Notes: generated from the sequence alone by a model not told the origin. 64,000 bases of DNA from Erinaceus europaeus (GCF_950295315.1 NC_080170.1:98021971-98085970), one strand, 5' to 3'; shown: positions 11,321 through 24,215, counted from the stretch's first letter. A program made the numbers and translations.

Positions 11321-11597
11321 GGGGGCCTGACTGTGATGCACTCGGTTAAGGGCACATATCACCAAGCTCAAGCATTCCAGTTGGAGCATCCACTCCCCAC
11401 ACTCATGGAGGACGCCTCCTAAGCCACAAAGTAGGTCTACAGGTCTTTCTCTCTCTGTCTCTCTCTCTCTCTCCCTATCTTCCCCTTCTCAATTTCTCTT
11501 TGTCTTGTCAAATAAAAATAAATAATGGCCACCAGTGCAGACACTGAGCCCCGGGGTATAACACTGGAGGCAAAAAAATAAAAAATAAAAAAAGCTG
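11321..11597 (+). mobile_element. Composite SINE with the extra 3' unit
   Basis: A tRNA-like head and CT-rich body are followed at 11528-11573 by the extra unit (GGCCACCAG...CTGGAGGC) and an A-rich tail. GAAGCAATAG before (11311-11320) and GAAACAATAG after (about 11598-11607) look like a 10-bp duplication with one mismatch. Confidence 0.75.
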
Positions 11598-11607
11598 AAA
11601 CAATAGA

Positions 11608-12389
11608 TTCATGAATTTTTTTTTCCTCTCTCACATCATTCTTCCTTCAATCTTGCAGCTAAGAATGTCATTTCAGATAGTAAGAATTTTCTGAGATTTC
11701 CTGTATCTGTGTCTTTTCATGACTAACAAGGGAGCTGCCAAGACATAAATTCCACCCTGTTTTCAACCCTGAAAGGGCAAAAAGGTGGAAACATGTTTTA
11801 AAACATTCTCAGTCCTTTTTAACTTGGAGTCGTGCTGACGTGTTGGCTTTGAGCCCATGGAAAGAGACAAATGAGATGAAACCCTTCTAGTGCTCCCCCA
11901 ACTAAGAGTGACAAGAAAGTAAACTCCTCTTGGAAAGAGGCCCTCCTTGCTTCACCAGGTCAGAAGTTTAAAGGAAAATAATTGGGCACTCTGCTTAAAC
12001 GGAGCATTTTCTTAAGAACAGCTTGACTGCTATTTTTGGTAGTAAAACAAGAAATGAAAGCATTTGTGGAGGAGTTTTTAAAAAATGGAAGTAAAGAATG
12101 CAGTTTTTGAAGGGTAGGACCTAGACTTTGCTTTCCTGTGTCATCGGGGCACTACAGTACACAGAATAAAATATTTTCACCTGTATTTATTTGGAATATT
12201 TATTATGGATCTCCCTGACTTCTACTAGCCTCCAAAAATAACTGTCCCTTTCAAAATTATAGGAAAATAGTTACAAAAGAATGGTGTGGAGTGTGGAATA
12301 TAGAATAGTATCTTCTCTTTTATTGTTATTTTTTCTTTTTATTTTGTAGGGGAGAGGATTACTGATGATTAGAGTACAGTTGTTGACAT
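11608..12389. other. No gene seen
   Basis: Less AT-rich than its neighbours (11640-11960), but no convincing exon or repeat family was recognised. Confidence 0.45.
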
Positions 12390-12400
12390 ATGGACACCAT

Positions 12401-12529
12401 TTCTTTTTTTTTTAATTTTTATCTTTATTTATTGCATGGAGACAGCCAGAAATCGAGAGGGAAGGGGAATATAGAGAGGGAGAGAGATAGGGAGACACCT
12501 GCAGCCCTGCTTCACGACTTGCAAAGCTG
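12401..12529 (-). mobile_element. SINE type B, 5'-truncated, with TSD
   Basis: Type B is a shorter relative of type A with GGATAGAGACAGCCAGAAAT at its tail. Here the tRNA-like head is missing. ATGGACACCAT at 12390-12400 and 12530-12540 is the 11-bp target-site duplication, so the truncation happened at insertion. Confidence 0.88.
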
Positions 12530-13244
12530 ATGGACACCATGTCTCATTTCCTTGTGATAAGTGTCTATAAAACACCCTCATCCTTAATTTAGCATCTTTT
12601 CTGCCATCATATACCAGCACCCTAAGCCTTTCTCACCCCCAAGCTAGTGTATATGTTAATGTCTGTGAAAAGCATTCTCATTCAAATGTTGCAAGAGAAA
12701 TGTTTCAAAACTGTCATGACAGGAAAACAGTTAAAGTTAGGTAGAAGAACAACTTTACTGACTTCTTTTTAGTAAAATCTACTTACCTCTGATCATTATT
12801 TCAGAATTAATTGTATTTTGCATATGGGATCTAAGTTAGAAAGGGCACAAAGTTGGATACAAACCCTTTTTTTTTCATTAGTTCTCTCTGAAATATTTCT
12901 TAGTAGATTGGTTCAATTTTAACCATTAGCATTATTAAGACTTTATTTTATTGAAGCAATTTAGGATTCTCAGTAAAATGGATGGAAAGGCACATTTTGG
13001 TATGTCTATTAATTATTAACCCTGATTACCAACATCTCCCACTCGGGGAGGCATATTTCCTTACAATTTTTGAATCTACATCAGCATTTGTTTCATAGAC
13101 ATCCAAAGTATGTGTCCATAGTTTACATTACTGATTATGTTCAACAATGCACATTCTTTGATTTTGGGCAAATGTAGACTCCCTTACATCTGACATCATG
13201 ATATCACACAAAGACTGTCTTCTCTTTTATTTTTTCTTTAAGTT

Positions 13245-13420
13245 TAAAATTTTAAAATTTTTATTTATTTGATAGAGATGGACAGAAATTGAGAGGGAAG
13301 GGGATGATAGGAAGAGAGACAGAAAGAGACACCTGCAGTCCTGTTTTACCACTCAAAAAGCTTTCCCCTTACAGGTGGGGACTGGGGGCTGAACCAAGTG
13401 TGCCACCATCTGGCCCCTAT
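13245..13420 (-). mobile_element. SINE type B
   Basis: Antisense type B body and part of the head are visible (CACCTGCAG, then GTGCCACCATCTGGCCCC at the right end), with a small internal deletion in the head. Confidence 0.85.
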
Positions 13421-13785
13421 TTTCACTTTTCTAACAATCCTCTGTGTTCCACATTTTCATTGCATCTTACCTAGATTCCAAAGCCCAAACTAAGCTGGTT
13501 GTTTCTTAGAAGTTAAGTTTGGATTTTGTTTTAAAAGATTAAAAATCAATTTGGGAACATGACTCTGTATGTCAAGATATATAGTAGTAAGGATGCCCCA
13601 AATCATAAAATACACTCAGCCTAATTTGAAACAGATTATAGAGTGTGCGCATATGAAAACAGAAACCTTACATTAATTCAGTTATAATTTTTCTTGTTAC
13701 AATTATCTGTCTTTTTGTCCTCTGGATTATTTAATCTGAACAGTATAAAAAGATTATGGCCTTGTTGCCTCAAATTCCAAAATAA
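13421..13785. other. No gene seen
   Basis: AT-rich sequence with nothing recognised. Confidence 0.5.
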
Positions 13786-13800
13786 TTATCCTTTGTATTT

Positions 13801-14680
13801 TTTTTAATTTCTTTATTGGGCAGTTAATGTTTTACATTCAACAGTAAATACAATAGTTTGTACATGCACAACATTTCCCAGTTTCCCATATAACAATACA
13901 ACCCCCACTAGGTCCTCTGTCATCCTTCTTGGACCTGTATTCTCCCCACCCACCCCAGAGTCTTTTACTTTGGTGCAATACGCCAATTCCAGTTTAGGTT
14001 CTACTTGTGTTTTTTTTTTTTTTTTTCTGATCTTGTTTTTCAACTTCTGCCTGAGAGTGAGATCATCCCATATTCATTCTTCTGTTTCTGACTTATTTCA
14101 CTTAACATGAATTTTTCAAGGTCCATCCAAGATCGGCTGAAAATGGTGGTCACCTTTTTTAACAGGTGAGAAGTATTCCATTGTGTATATATACCACAAC
14201 TTCCTCAGCCACTCATCTGTTGTTGGACAACTGGGTTGCTTCCAGGTTTTGGATATTATAAATTGTACTGCAAGAACATATGTGTACACAGATCTTTTTG
14301 GATGGATGTGTTGGGTTCTTTAGTATATATCCCCTGGAGAGGAATTACAGGATCACAGGGTAGGTCCATTTCCATTTCTTCTGAGAGTTCTCCAGACTGT
14401 TCTCCACAGAGGTTGGACTAATTGACATTCCCACCAGCAGTGTAGGAGGGTTCCTTTGACCCCACACCCTCTCCAGCATTTGCTGCTGTTACCTTTTCTA
14501 ATGTATGACATTCTCACAGGAGTGAAGTGGTATCTCATTGTTGTCTTTATTTGCATTTCTCTGACAATCAGAGACTTGGAGCATTTATCATGTGTTTCTC
14601 GGCCTTTTGGATCTCTTCTGTGGTGAATATTCTGTCCATGTCCTCCCCCCATTTTTGAATGGGGTTATTTGTTGTCTTGT
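13801..14680 (-). mobile_element. 5'-truncated L1, subfamily with short 3' UTR (L1A)
   Basis: The minus strand carries the last part of L1 ORF2 (about 14680 to 14166, with the [20 protein letters not shown] signature of the ORF2p C-terminal region), then a 3' UTR ending in an AATAAAG signal near 13810-13816 and a poly(A) run. TTATCCTTTGTATTT (13786-13800) and TTATCCTTTGCATTT (14681-14695) form a target-site duplication with one mismatch, giving the full insertion as about 880 bases. ORF2 has frame disruptions. The 3' UTR matches that of the long L1 at 51473-57451. Confidence 0.9.
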
Positions 14681-14697
14681 TTATCCTTTGCATTTTT

Positions 14698-15150
14698 TAC
14701 AAATTGCAAAGATAAAATAGAAATCATAGGGATAGAGTCCAAGTTCAGTTTTCATATTACTAAATACTTAATGCAGAACCTGTCAGGGAAGGTGGTAATG
14801 ATCTAAAATATTAAATAAATTATGAAATCACAGAGTAACATTCACTTATGTAAATAGTCATTTGTTAAAGGAGCAGATTTAGAAAGATTAGTACAGTTAA
14901 TATTTATTTAAATCTACATCTGTGAAGCATAAAGAAGTGAGACAAATAGTTAAAGCTAGCTATACATATTCTCTGTGTTTTTCTTCTTTTCCTTTCTTCT
15001 TATTCTTCCTTCCTTCCTTTCTGCCTTTCACTTTTGTCTTTCTTTTTTCTTTTTTTTTTAAATCATGGTTATCTATGAGGTTCAGTTGCACAATGAACCA
15101 TCTGTCCCTATAATCCATTTTTTCCCCTTTTACAATCTTTTTTTCATTTT
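14698..15150. other. No gene seen
   Basis: AT-rich with a CT-rich simple run at about 14965-15060. Confidence 0.5.
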
Positions 15151-15152
15151 TT

Positions 15153-15285
15153 CTTTCTTCAACAGGACAGAGAGGGGGAAAAAAAGGTGAGGGAGTAAGA
15201 GAAAAAGAAAAACAGACACCTGAAGCACTGGTTCACTGCTCACATAGCTTCTCTTTGTGCTTCTCCATGACTGGAAAAAAAAAAA
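15153..15285 (-). mobile_element. Diverged SINE fragment
   Basis: CAGGACAGAGAGGGGGA...GACACCTGAAGCACTGGTTC is a decayed match to the SINE A/B body in antisense, without a clear head. Confidence 0.5.
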
Positions 15286-16830
15286 AACAAAACCCTGCAT
15301 TAATCCATAAATTCATTCATGAGCCACCATAATCTTGCAGCACTTGACAACTCATTTGTCTCTGCTTAGTTATTTTTGGAACAACTAGACCTGGTTATAA
15401 TGTCTATGTTTTTCACTATAGATTTAGATCTGTGAAAACAGTGACTTTTTTTTTTTAAATAGAGAAGACAGTTTTAGCCATCAAAAAGAACAAGTCACCA
15501 GATAAAGGATTCACTGGTATTTCTTATCGCAACACACTCAAGTTCCCTCAGTTTATTCAGATTCTGTCTGAGTTTGGCCTTTCCCAGGAGGAGTGGCTAC
15601 CTCCTTACTGAGTTTGGAGCTCCATAAGCTTGGCCTGAGGTGAAGAGTTGTTAGAAGAGTTTTTCAGAAACTTTGTTTGTTTTGTTAGTTTTTAAAATAA
15701 GTGAATAGCAAAACAGAAAACATCAAGTATAAGCTTTACAATAAAAAAACCACATTTATCATAAGTAGAAAGAGAGAGATGAATAGTAGAGTAACTACAA
15801 TGAAGCCAATGTGGTTTTGATAAGGATTATTGTATTAAAAGTTCATTTATATCCAGGAAATTTGCTTTGGTAAGACTATTGCTCTATTTTTATAGAGATA
15901 ATTTTTTTTTTTTATCTTTGAGTTATGAGTAGTAAATAGAACTTCTGAAACTGCTGTACTCTACATTTTGGACAATTTAAGTTCCACAAGTTAAGTTTTT
16001 TTTTTTTCAAGAAAAAAATTAAAAATTCCTAAAAATCTAACCCTCTGAAATGTGTGGGTAGTAACTGATAACATAAATAATCTAACTTCAAACAGCAAAT
16101 TCCTTCTTACTCAGGACATTATTACTAATAATTGAAACTATGCAGCTCCCCTATGGATATTATTATAACTTCTTACAAAGTACATGTACTTGGGAAGTAG
16201 TTATCTGCACTTTATAGTGAGAAGCAAAGGCTGAGACTACAGTTTAAACTTAGGTCTGGTAGGGCAAATGTGTAATGTGCCTGCTTCTACAAGTCAGTGA
16301 GCAATTGAACAAAAAATATTCCTGGCCACAAAATGGTTACGAAGGATATTCTAGAAAGGCAGATGGTTTAACTTTAACAACTTGCACATATAAAAAGTGT
16401 TTAAAGATCCACTGACTTGGGTAATACTGCAGGGACAATATTATTTCAAGAACAAATCACAGTTGAACAAAGTAGCTGGTAAGCGGACTCTTGAGGGGTA
16501 AAGCTTTGTTCTTGGACAGAAATGCTTGTATATTAGTTTATGGAAACATACTCTATTAACATTTAAGTTCTGTCTAGTTGTTGAGAAATGTCCAAGGATA
16601 CACACTGAGTACAAGATCTAGTTTCTTTCCTGCTGGGCTTGTTTGGCACATGGAGAAATACATCCAACACTCCAGTGTGGGTGGCAGTTAACAGTGTATC
16701 TCCTTAATAGCTTTGTTTCAGAATTAAAAAGGAAAGTGATTTGATATCATAAAGCAACATGTTTTGTGATAATATTTTAAACAAGAGAGATCAGGATATA
16801 CAAATGCCATAAGAAGGAAATGTCACTAGG
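15286..16830. other. No gene seen
   Basis: No coding or repeat call can be supported. Bases 15460-15660 are slightly richer in GC than the surroundings but every frame has stops. Confidence 0.45.
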
Positions 16831-16834
16831 ATGA

Positions 16835-17050
16835 ATACTGGATGATTTCACTCATAGACAGAACTTAAAAAACAAGGACAGAAAGGGAAAACACAAAGTG
16901 AGTCTACTTATTTTTTTAACTGCCACCAGGGTTATTGCCTGCATGATGACTACATTGCTCTTGGCAGTTATTTCTTCAAATCCTTTGCTTGATAAAGACT
17001 GAAATTGAGAAGAAATTGGGAGATAGGGAAAGAAAAGGAAAGACACTGAT
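16835..17050 (+). mobile_element. Old L1 3' UTR-like fragment
   Basis: GAATACTGGATGATTTCACTCATAGA...AAGGACAGAAAGGGAAAAC is close in pattern to the old L1 3' UTR seen at 31081-31325. It is short and diverged. Confidence 0.5.
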
Positions 17051-17164
17051 GGTGAACCAATCAGCAGTCTTATTTATTGAGTATAATAAAACAGAATGCT
17101 GCATTTATGTCAAAGACAGTGCCCTCCCCATGTGAAATCTATCTCTGGGCACTTATTATTATAC

Positions 17165-17453
17165 TTATTTACTTATTTATTTATTTACTTATTTATTTAT
17201 TTTCTCTTTTGTTACCCTTGTTGTTTTTCATTGTTGTGGTTATTATTGTTGTTATTGATGTCTTCATTGTTGGATAGAACAGAGAGAAATGGAGAGAGAA
17301 GGGGAAGACAGAGAGGGGGAGAGAAAGACAGACACCTACAGACCTGCTTCACTGCCTGTGAAGTGACTCCTCTGCAGGTGGGGAGCCCGGGCTCGAACCG
17401 GGATCCTTACTCTGGCCCTTGCATTTTGTTCCACGTGCTACTGCCTGACTCCC
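17165..17453 (-). mobile_element. SINE type A
   Basis: A nearly full-length antisense copy: ATTT-rich tail at the left, GGATAGAACAGAGAGAAATG, CACCTACAGACCTGCTTCAC, and the tRNA-like head ending in ACTGCCTGACTCCC. Confidence 0.93.
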
Positions 17454-17624
17454 TATTTTACATAATTTTATGAGATAGAGATACACAGAGAAAAAGAGGG
17501 AGAGCAGATAATTATTCAACTTTGTTATTAGCTGGTGTACTGGACCTAGGATTTCTGGGTCCTCAGGAATGGAAGTCCTAGAGTCACCACTGTACTATGT
17601 TCCCAGTATTTTAATCAACAATTA

Positions 17625-17985
17625 ATACATATATTTATTTTATTTATTTACTTTAATGACAGAAATATACAGAGAGATAGAGGTGGGGGGTGGTGGTGCA
17701 CCTGGTTGAGTGCACATGTTATAAAACACAAAGACCCAGTTTAAGAGCCCCATCTCCACCTGCTGGGGGAAAGCTTTGCAAGTGGTGAAGCAGTGTTGCA
17801 GGTGTCTCTCTGTCTTCTTTGTCTCTCTGTATCACCCTTTTATCTCTCAATTTCTGGCTGTTTCTATACAATAAACAAATAAAGATAACAGAGAGAGAGA
17901 GAGAGGAGCACTGTTTAGCTCTTGCTTATATTGGTGTTGGGGATTGAACTTGGGACTTCACCCCAGCCTGTCTCTCAGCCCTATA
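17625..17985 (-). mobile_element. SINE type C split by a type B SINE
   Basis: A type C tail and body occupy 17625-17686 and resume at 17893-17985. A plus-strand type B copy lies between them. The type C part is diverged, consistent with being older. Confidence 0.65.
17687..17892 (+). mobile_element. SINE type B inserted into type C
   Basis: The head GGTGGTGGTGCACCTGGTTG and the tail CAATAAACAAATAAAGATAA delimit a full copy, nested in the type C SINE around it. Confidence 0.85.
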
Positions 17986-18204
17986 ATATATGATTTCTTA
18001 ACATTAAAAAGTAGACAAAAATAGTTTCCATATCTATTCACTTGAAACAGATAAAGGTTTATCAATTCTCTATTTTATTTTCTCTTTAATGCAAATAACT
18101 GAATATTAATGGACCTGGGAGATGGTCAGTGGGTAAGCACATGCATGAGACTCTGAGCACTAGCATAGCATGAGATCACAGAAGATGAAAACAGGCAGAC
18201 TTCT

Positions 18205-18465
18205 TTTTAAAAAAAAATTAATTATTTATTTTCTTTCCTTGTCCTTGTTTTATTGTTGTAGTTATTATTGTTGTCATCATTGTTGGATAGGGCAGAGAGA
18301 AATGGAGAGAGGAGGGAAAAACAGAGAGCAGGAGAGAAAGATAGACACCTGCAGACCTGCTTCACTGCTTGTGAAGCCACTTCCCTGCAGTTGGGGAGCG
18401 GGTAATGCTGATCCTTGTGCTTTGCACCACGTGTGTTTAACCTGCTGCACTACTGCCCAACTCCC
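18205..18465 (-). mobile_element. SINE type A
   Basis: Antisense copy with all main blocks; a short deletion near 18405 removes part of the B-box region. Confidence 0.9.
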
Positions 18466-18710
18466 AGCAGAATTCTACAGATGATGGAACAGTACTTGGG
18501 TATTCCAACCTATTTTCTTCATTTCTTTCTCAAAATGTATTAAAAATAAATGTAAATGAACCGGGGATGGGTCTCATATATTCAAGACCCCGGGCTTACT
18601 TTCTACAGCAGCATGAAAATTGACTCTAACAACTAAAAATATTAAGATATTATGACATGCCATCAAGAAGTAGATATCTAATCGATTCTTTGCAACAGAG
18701 AAAACAGTAT

Positions 18711-18897
18711 CAGGGAAGTGGGTCATGACACACATTACAGTGCACAAGGACTATTCAAGCCCCTGCTTCTCACCTGCAGGAGGGAAACTTTACAAGCAGC
18801 AAACAGTGCTACACATGTCTCTATTTCTAACCCCCTCTCTAGCTCTCTTTCCCCTCTGAATTTCACTACCCATTCAAATAAATAAATAACATTTTAA
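18711..18897 (+). mobile_element. SINE type B
   Basis: Head at 18711, CACCTGCAGGAGGGAAACTT in the middle, and a CAAATAAATAAATAAC tail. It is moderately diverged. Confidence 0.8.
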
Positions 18898-19197
18898 AAA
18901 ATGTTTAAGAAAAAAAAGTATTAAATAAGTGGCATGTAGTACATATTCTGTTTTAATGATTTCAAGGGATGATCAGAAAGAAGAAGATATATTTTAGTTT
19001 TAACTACAAAAATTAGTAAAGAGGTCATGTGGTAGGAAAGGAAAATTAGAAGGAGCAGTTCTAGCCAATATCATATGATATGCAAAGTCACAGAGGCAGA
19101 GAAAAGGCCATTCTATTTTAGGAAACTCAAATGACTCAAGGTGGTTGTTACAGAAAGAATGATAAGACAGTAATGAGGATTTGGACACTGCCTCTGC

Positions 19198-20895
19198 TGA
19201 CCTCAACAAAATCAATGCAACCAGTATCGGCATACCACATTTTACTTCAGACTGTATCCAAAGATGCCAAGCCTAATATGTCAACTCTCCAACTTTAGTC
19301 ATCTGGTGAGACCTTTTCTAACATGCCAGATGGTTAATCTCCTACCAGAGATGCAGACCCTAGATATAGATCAGGGCCTAAGGGACAGGGCACTTGTGCA
19401 CATACATCCATAAATTAGGGGGAAATATATACCTCAAAGTAAAAGTGCACAGAACTCTGCTTTGAGTAGACTTAAACTCAGTAAGCTCAGCAAACAAGTA
19501 GAAAGACCTAAAGAAGATCCATAAAGCACCTAGTCAAATACTATTTAGGCCTAGAAATTCTCTTCTCCTATTCCCTGTTTCACTCCTCTCAATCACTTCA
19601 AGTCTTACCTCATAAGATGAAGTTAGGACTACAAAGTTGGATAAGAGCAAGAGATTGGCATATTTTAATTATGGCCTTTTTGGTTAATACCAGGATACCT
19701 CATCAGCTGGGGCTCTAGTCAGAGAATCCTTGGATTCCCACAGAATATGATGGGCCTAGACACCAAATAGACTCATCTCTCCACCATCACTGGGCACTTC
19801 TTTTTTATTTTATTTATTTTTGAGACTCTATTTATTTAGTTACTGTGTAGAGGCAGAGGAAAATTGAGAGGAGTGGAGAGGAAGAGATGAAGAGGGAGAG
19901 AGACAGACAACTGCGGTACTGCTTCACCACCCCTGAAGCTTCCCCCTGAAGGTGGGGACCAGGATCTTGAACCTGGCTCATGCACCAGGGCTTCATGATG
20001 CTCAGATTCACTACTCTTGGACTGACGTTTTTCCAAAGGGAGTCTGGGTCAGCCCACTTTGCCATTGAGGAAGACCACCTGAAATGAGTGTAGCCTATAG
20101 TGTTTCTAGCTGTGACCATGGACTGAGAACTAAGACTGATAGGCACTTAAAGGTTACACAGGCTCCTATGTTAAATAAGAATAGATATGGACCCTACATC
20201 AGATCAATGGGGTTAACAGTTTATGGCATTTATATAAATTCCTCATGTTTTGGAGCTACTTTCTGCCTTAATTCAGCTTTCTAGTCCTATTCTCAACTCT
20301 GAAATCATCTTCCCAGACAGTGATTTTAGTCTACCTGCATGTTAGCTATTGGGCTCAGGCAAAAATTACTAAAGTCATGGGCCACATGGAACATACCTAA
20401 AATAGACTTCACAGCTTCTTTCCACATGAAGACCCCTAGTTTAATTTTTTCTATTCCTGCCTTTGGGTTCTTTTCTATTGAACAGTTAGCTTTATATCTT
20501 ACTGCCTTTCAGTCACCAAGTTACAGATGCTACTAGGATGCCATCCTAACTTTTCCTGGCAGATGAATTCACTAATGTGTCCTGGAACCTCACCTCTCCA
20601 GAGTCTTGCTCCACTAGGGAAAGACAGAAACAGGATGGGGGTATGACCTGACTTGCCAATGTTCATGTCCAGAGGAGAAGCTATTACAGAAGCCAGACCT
20701 TCCACCTTCTTCACCCAATAAAGAATTTTGGTTCATACTCTCAGAGAGGCATAAAGAATAGGAAGCTTTCAGTGGAGGAAAGGGGACATGGGAATCTTGT
20801 GGTGGGAACTGTGTGGAATTGTAATCCTGTTATCTTATGATCTTGTTAATAATTATTAAATAACTAATTTAAAAAGTAATAAAAAATTGAAAATG
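19198..20895 (+). mobile_element. R3 repeat copy 2 (older, long form)
   Basis: This is a 1.5-kb R3 copy plus a nested SINE. It contains the long middle block shared with copy 1 (for example the segments around 19690-19780 and 20090-20400), and the common 3' end near 20700-20890 (GGTGGGAACTGTGTGGAATT, then an A-rich tail). Divergence from the younger copies is substantial. Non-coding. Confidence 0.75.
19796..19992 (-). mobile_element. SINE type B inside R3 copy 2
   Basis: The antisense type B body interrupts the R3 sequence; the head is incomplete. Open frames of 66 and 104 codons across it are spurious. Confidence 0.8.
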
Positions 20896-21061
20896 TGGAT
20901 TTATTGAGGTACAAAAAGTCTCCACCAATGTAGAGATTCTTATATTCTCTACAATCATGTCATAAAATTTAGTTTTGCAAAAACACTCTGGGGATAGTAG
21001 GAAAGAAATGGGGGAATTAACAAGTAGGAATACAATAACAAGTTAAAAAATTCTGGGAGTT

Positions 21062-21322
21062 GATTTGGGCAGTGATGCACTGGGTTAAGCACACAGACCT
21101 ACTGAGGAATCCTGGTTTGAGTCCCGACTCCCCACCTGTGGTGGTGGTGGTGACAGGGAGGAGGGTGTTGCTTCACAAATGATGAAGCAGGTCTACAAGT
21201 ATTTATCTTTCTCTCTATCTTTCTGTCTCTTCTCAATTTCTCTCTGTCCTATCCAGTAAAATGAAAAAAAAAAAAAAAAAAAGGACACCAGGAGCAGGGA
21301 TTCATAGTGTCAGCACTAGCAA
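21062..21322 (+). mobile_element. Composite SINE with the extra 3' unit
   Basis: A tRNA-like head, CT-rich body, an A-run of about 19 bases at 21264-21282, then the extra unit GGACACCAGGAGCAGGGATT. It is the third copy of the composite form. Confidence 0.75.
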
Positions 21323-22310
21323 TATAATTGTAAGATGATGAGAGAAGGCACATTGTGATATTGTGATAGAGAAGAATATACAAAATAAGAGGAAGAACAA
21401 GTAACAAATTCTCCTTAATGTAAGTCTATTCTTTGTTGCTATGCATATCTTCCGGCAGCTAGTAGTAGATGCAGCCAAGTCTTGCCTCTCAGTATATCCA
21501 AGTGAAGGACCAATAGTAAAATCTGTGTGTTCTATAGTATGTCTTTCAAAATTTATAGTTACACCAGTAAATTTTATATTGGTAATTATAATAAATTAGC
21601 ATTCAATATTACCCATAGGTTCCTTTACAGTCTTCTTAAGTATGTAATGACCTAACAAGAGAATGCATCAATAATGATAAAATATTAATAGTAGTCCAAA
21701 ACTTTATTCTCATAGATTTCAGTCTTTTTCTTCCATACATAAAGAAAACTCTTTTACATAAAGAAAACTGAAATTAGTATATGAAAAACTCAATCACTAG
21801 CAGATGAACTTTTCCAGTATGAGTTGGGGCATTCATTCTTTTGTTGATAAAATTGTTCATATTTTGCCAGAACCTAATTTAGAAGTCATGTTAAAAAATC
21901 AAGCATCAATATGTTATAAAGGAATGTATATAAAGAAAACAGCTTAAAATTGAAGAAAAAAGAGGAAATTGGAATCATGTGAAATTATGTTTAAAACTTT
22001 AATGAGGAATAGTAGGATCTTTGGATTTTAACTTTTGAATTTTATGGATAAAATAGACTGGTACCATGGAAAGTAAACTGTTTTAGAATTTACGATTAAC
22101 AGTCTAACATTTGTGATAAAGTACAAGATTAAAATTCAGATCACATGTATTAATATTTAAGTTTAGTGCTATTTATTTCCCAATGCAAAATTATATAAAA
22201 TATACACCACAATTCTACAACATACTAATTTAATAATAATATTTAATGGTAACATTGAGACTACAATGACCCGTTTTGATCATATCTTTCTATTTCATTT
22301 TAAATAGGAT
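21323..22310. other. No gene seen; AT-rich
   Basis: No repeat or coding signal was recognised. Confidence 0.5.
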
Positions 22311-22314
22311 TAAA

Positions 22315-22550
22315 ATAGTTATTAGTTATTTAATAATGATGAACAAGATAGCAGGGGTATAATTCTGTACAGTTCCCACAACCAGAGTTCTGTGTCTCAT
22401 CCCTTCCACTGGAAACTTTCTTATTCTTTATTCCTCTGGGAGTATGGACCAAAATTCTTTATGGGGTGGAGAAGGTGGAAAGTCTGGCCGCTTTAATTTC
22501 TTCTTTGCTGGACATAAATGTTGGCCGATCGCTATATAGGCCCAGCCTTA
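22315..22550 (-). mobile_element. R3 repeat 3' end, old copy 3
   Basis: The antisense 3' end of R3 is recognisable from the segment around AGAGTTCTGTGTCTCATCCC to the AAGGTGGAAAGTCTGGCCG region. Heavily mutated. Confidence 0.7.
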
Positions 22551-23635
22551 AACGAGATTTTTTAAGTGCTTGTTCACTAGCTCATTCAACCCCAATTTTA
22601 TGAATCTAGAACATATACTTCATTTTCTTTTTTATGCTTCATTTTCTATGTATTTCTCTCTAAATTGTGTTTCTTGTTAAAATAATTCCTCTTGAGTAGT
22701 TTGAAAAGATTTCCCCATCTCTCATCTATCACCACAGAGATATTTCTTCATTTAGTTTTGGGAGTTGGCTTTTAAGAGAGAAGCCACTTTTAGTTCTTGG
22801 CTTCAAATAATTCTTAGTAGAAGTGCAGTAAAGTAGATTGAGTTCAATAATAAAGAGTTTTTAGGCTTCTTTTTTTTTCCTCCAACAATCCTGGTTACTT
22901 AGCAATGTCTAAAACAAATGTTCAAAACTTTACAAATTGCAAAATTTCATAGAAAAGTAGAGGAAGCAGGTAGAGGAAGACCTACAAAAAGCTCTATCCT
23001 CAGATATAATATTGAGAAAGAAGCAATAACTGAGAGGAGATGATGATATGTGCTTAACCATGCTCTTCAGAGTGAAAGTTTAAAATGGAATGCTCTGTTC
23101 TGTTCTGTTCTATTCTTCCAATGCCCTACTATGAAGTCCCTGTATTAATTCCTTAAACATAAACAGGCACCAATTCCTTCAAGAGTCTTTTTTACTCATA
23201 CAACTAAAAGAATTGGGTATTATTGGAAAGGGGCTAGTTTTCATGTATATCTGTATTTGTATGTATGTTTCTGACTCTCTGTAACACACATAAACATAGT
23301 TATTCACACATAATATACTTCTGTGATTATTAAAACTTTACAAGCCAAAGAGAAACCAGAGAACAATATATGCAACTCATGACAAAAGGTAGTCCAAGAA
23401 ACACATATCAAGATATGTGTTAGTGATACCTTTGCGAGGCAGAATAAAAGAATAAGAAATTTTAAAGTTTCTTTCAGTTTTGCAAAATATGCTAGGATTT
23501 TTTTTTTACAGAAATAAAATATACTTGTGAACAAAAGCCAGAGATAGGTAAAACCCAATTCAGGTAAAATGTCAGATGATAATAAATATTGAAGTGAAAT
23601 TATATAAAAATATAAAGCAATAAACATAAAGAAAA
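22551..23635. other. No gene seen
   Basis: AT-rich; contains a short (CTGTT)n run at about 23096-23112. A 107-codon frame at 23304-23627 (minus) is hydrophobic but has no family character and no supporting context. Confidence 0.5.
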
Positions 23636-23649
23636 GTATTTCCCAACCT

Positions 23650-24215
23650 TCTCCCTTAAAAAGACTGGCATACTTTAATGATGACTTTTTAGTTCCTATC
23701 AGGCCACCCCATCATCTGGGACCGTAGTCGGGGATTCCTGGGATTCTCACAAAAACGCGATGATCCTAGACCTCAAATAGAAACCTCTTTCCATTGTCAC
23801 TGGTCATCTCCATCAGGAAAAACATAACGGACCCCTTTGGGGGCCCCAATAGGACCTTGCCCTCAATGTGGGTCAACAATGGTAGAGAATGTTTCATCCT
23901 CTGAAGAGGGGTTGGATAACATAGTCTATCTACGACCTGAAGAAGATGGGTCCTGAAATTGGTGCAACTCAGAATGTTCCTACTAATGACCACAGAATGC
24001 AAGTTTGGACTTACAAGGATGTAGAGGTTACAAAGGAACCTATGCTGAATATGGGCTCCAGATCAAATCGATGTACAGTCAACAGTATTAATACACTTTT
24101 TTGTTCAGCAATTGTTCAGCAAACAGGAACCCAAGGGTAAGAACAGAGCAGATGAAATTAGGGTTCTCCATGTGGAAAGAAGCTATGAAATCTATTTTAG
24201 GTATGTTCCAAGGGA
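23650..24215 (+). mobile_element. R3 middle block, copy 4, partly inverted
   Basis: Bases 23650-24105 match the long-form middle block in sense. Bases 24150-24212 match a further downstream R3 segment (compare 20375-20435) in the opposite orientation. The common 3' end is missing, so the copy is rearranged or twice broken. Confidence 0.6.
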
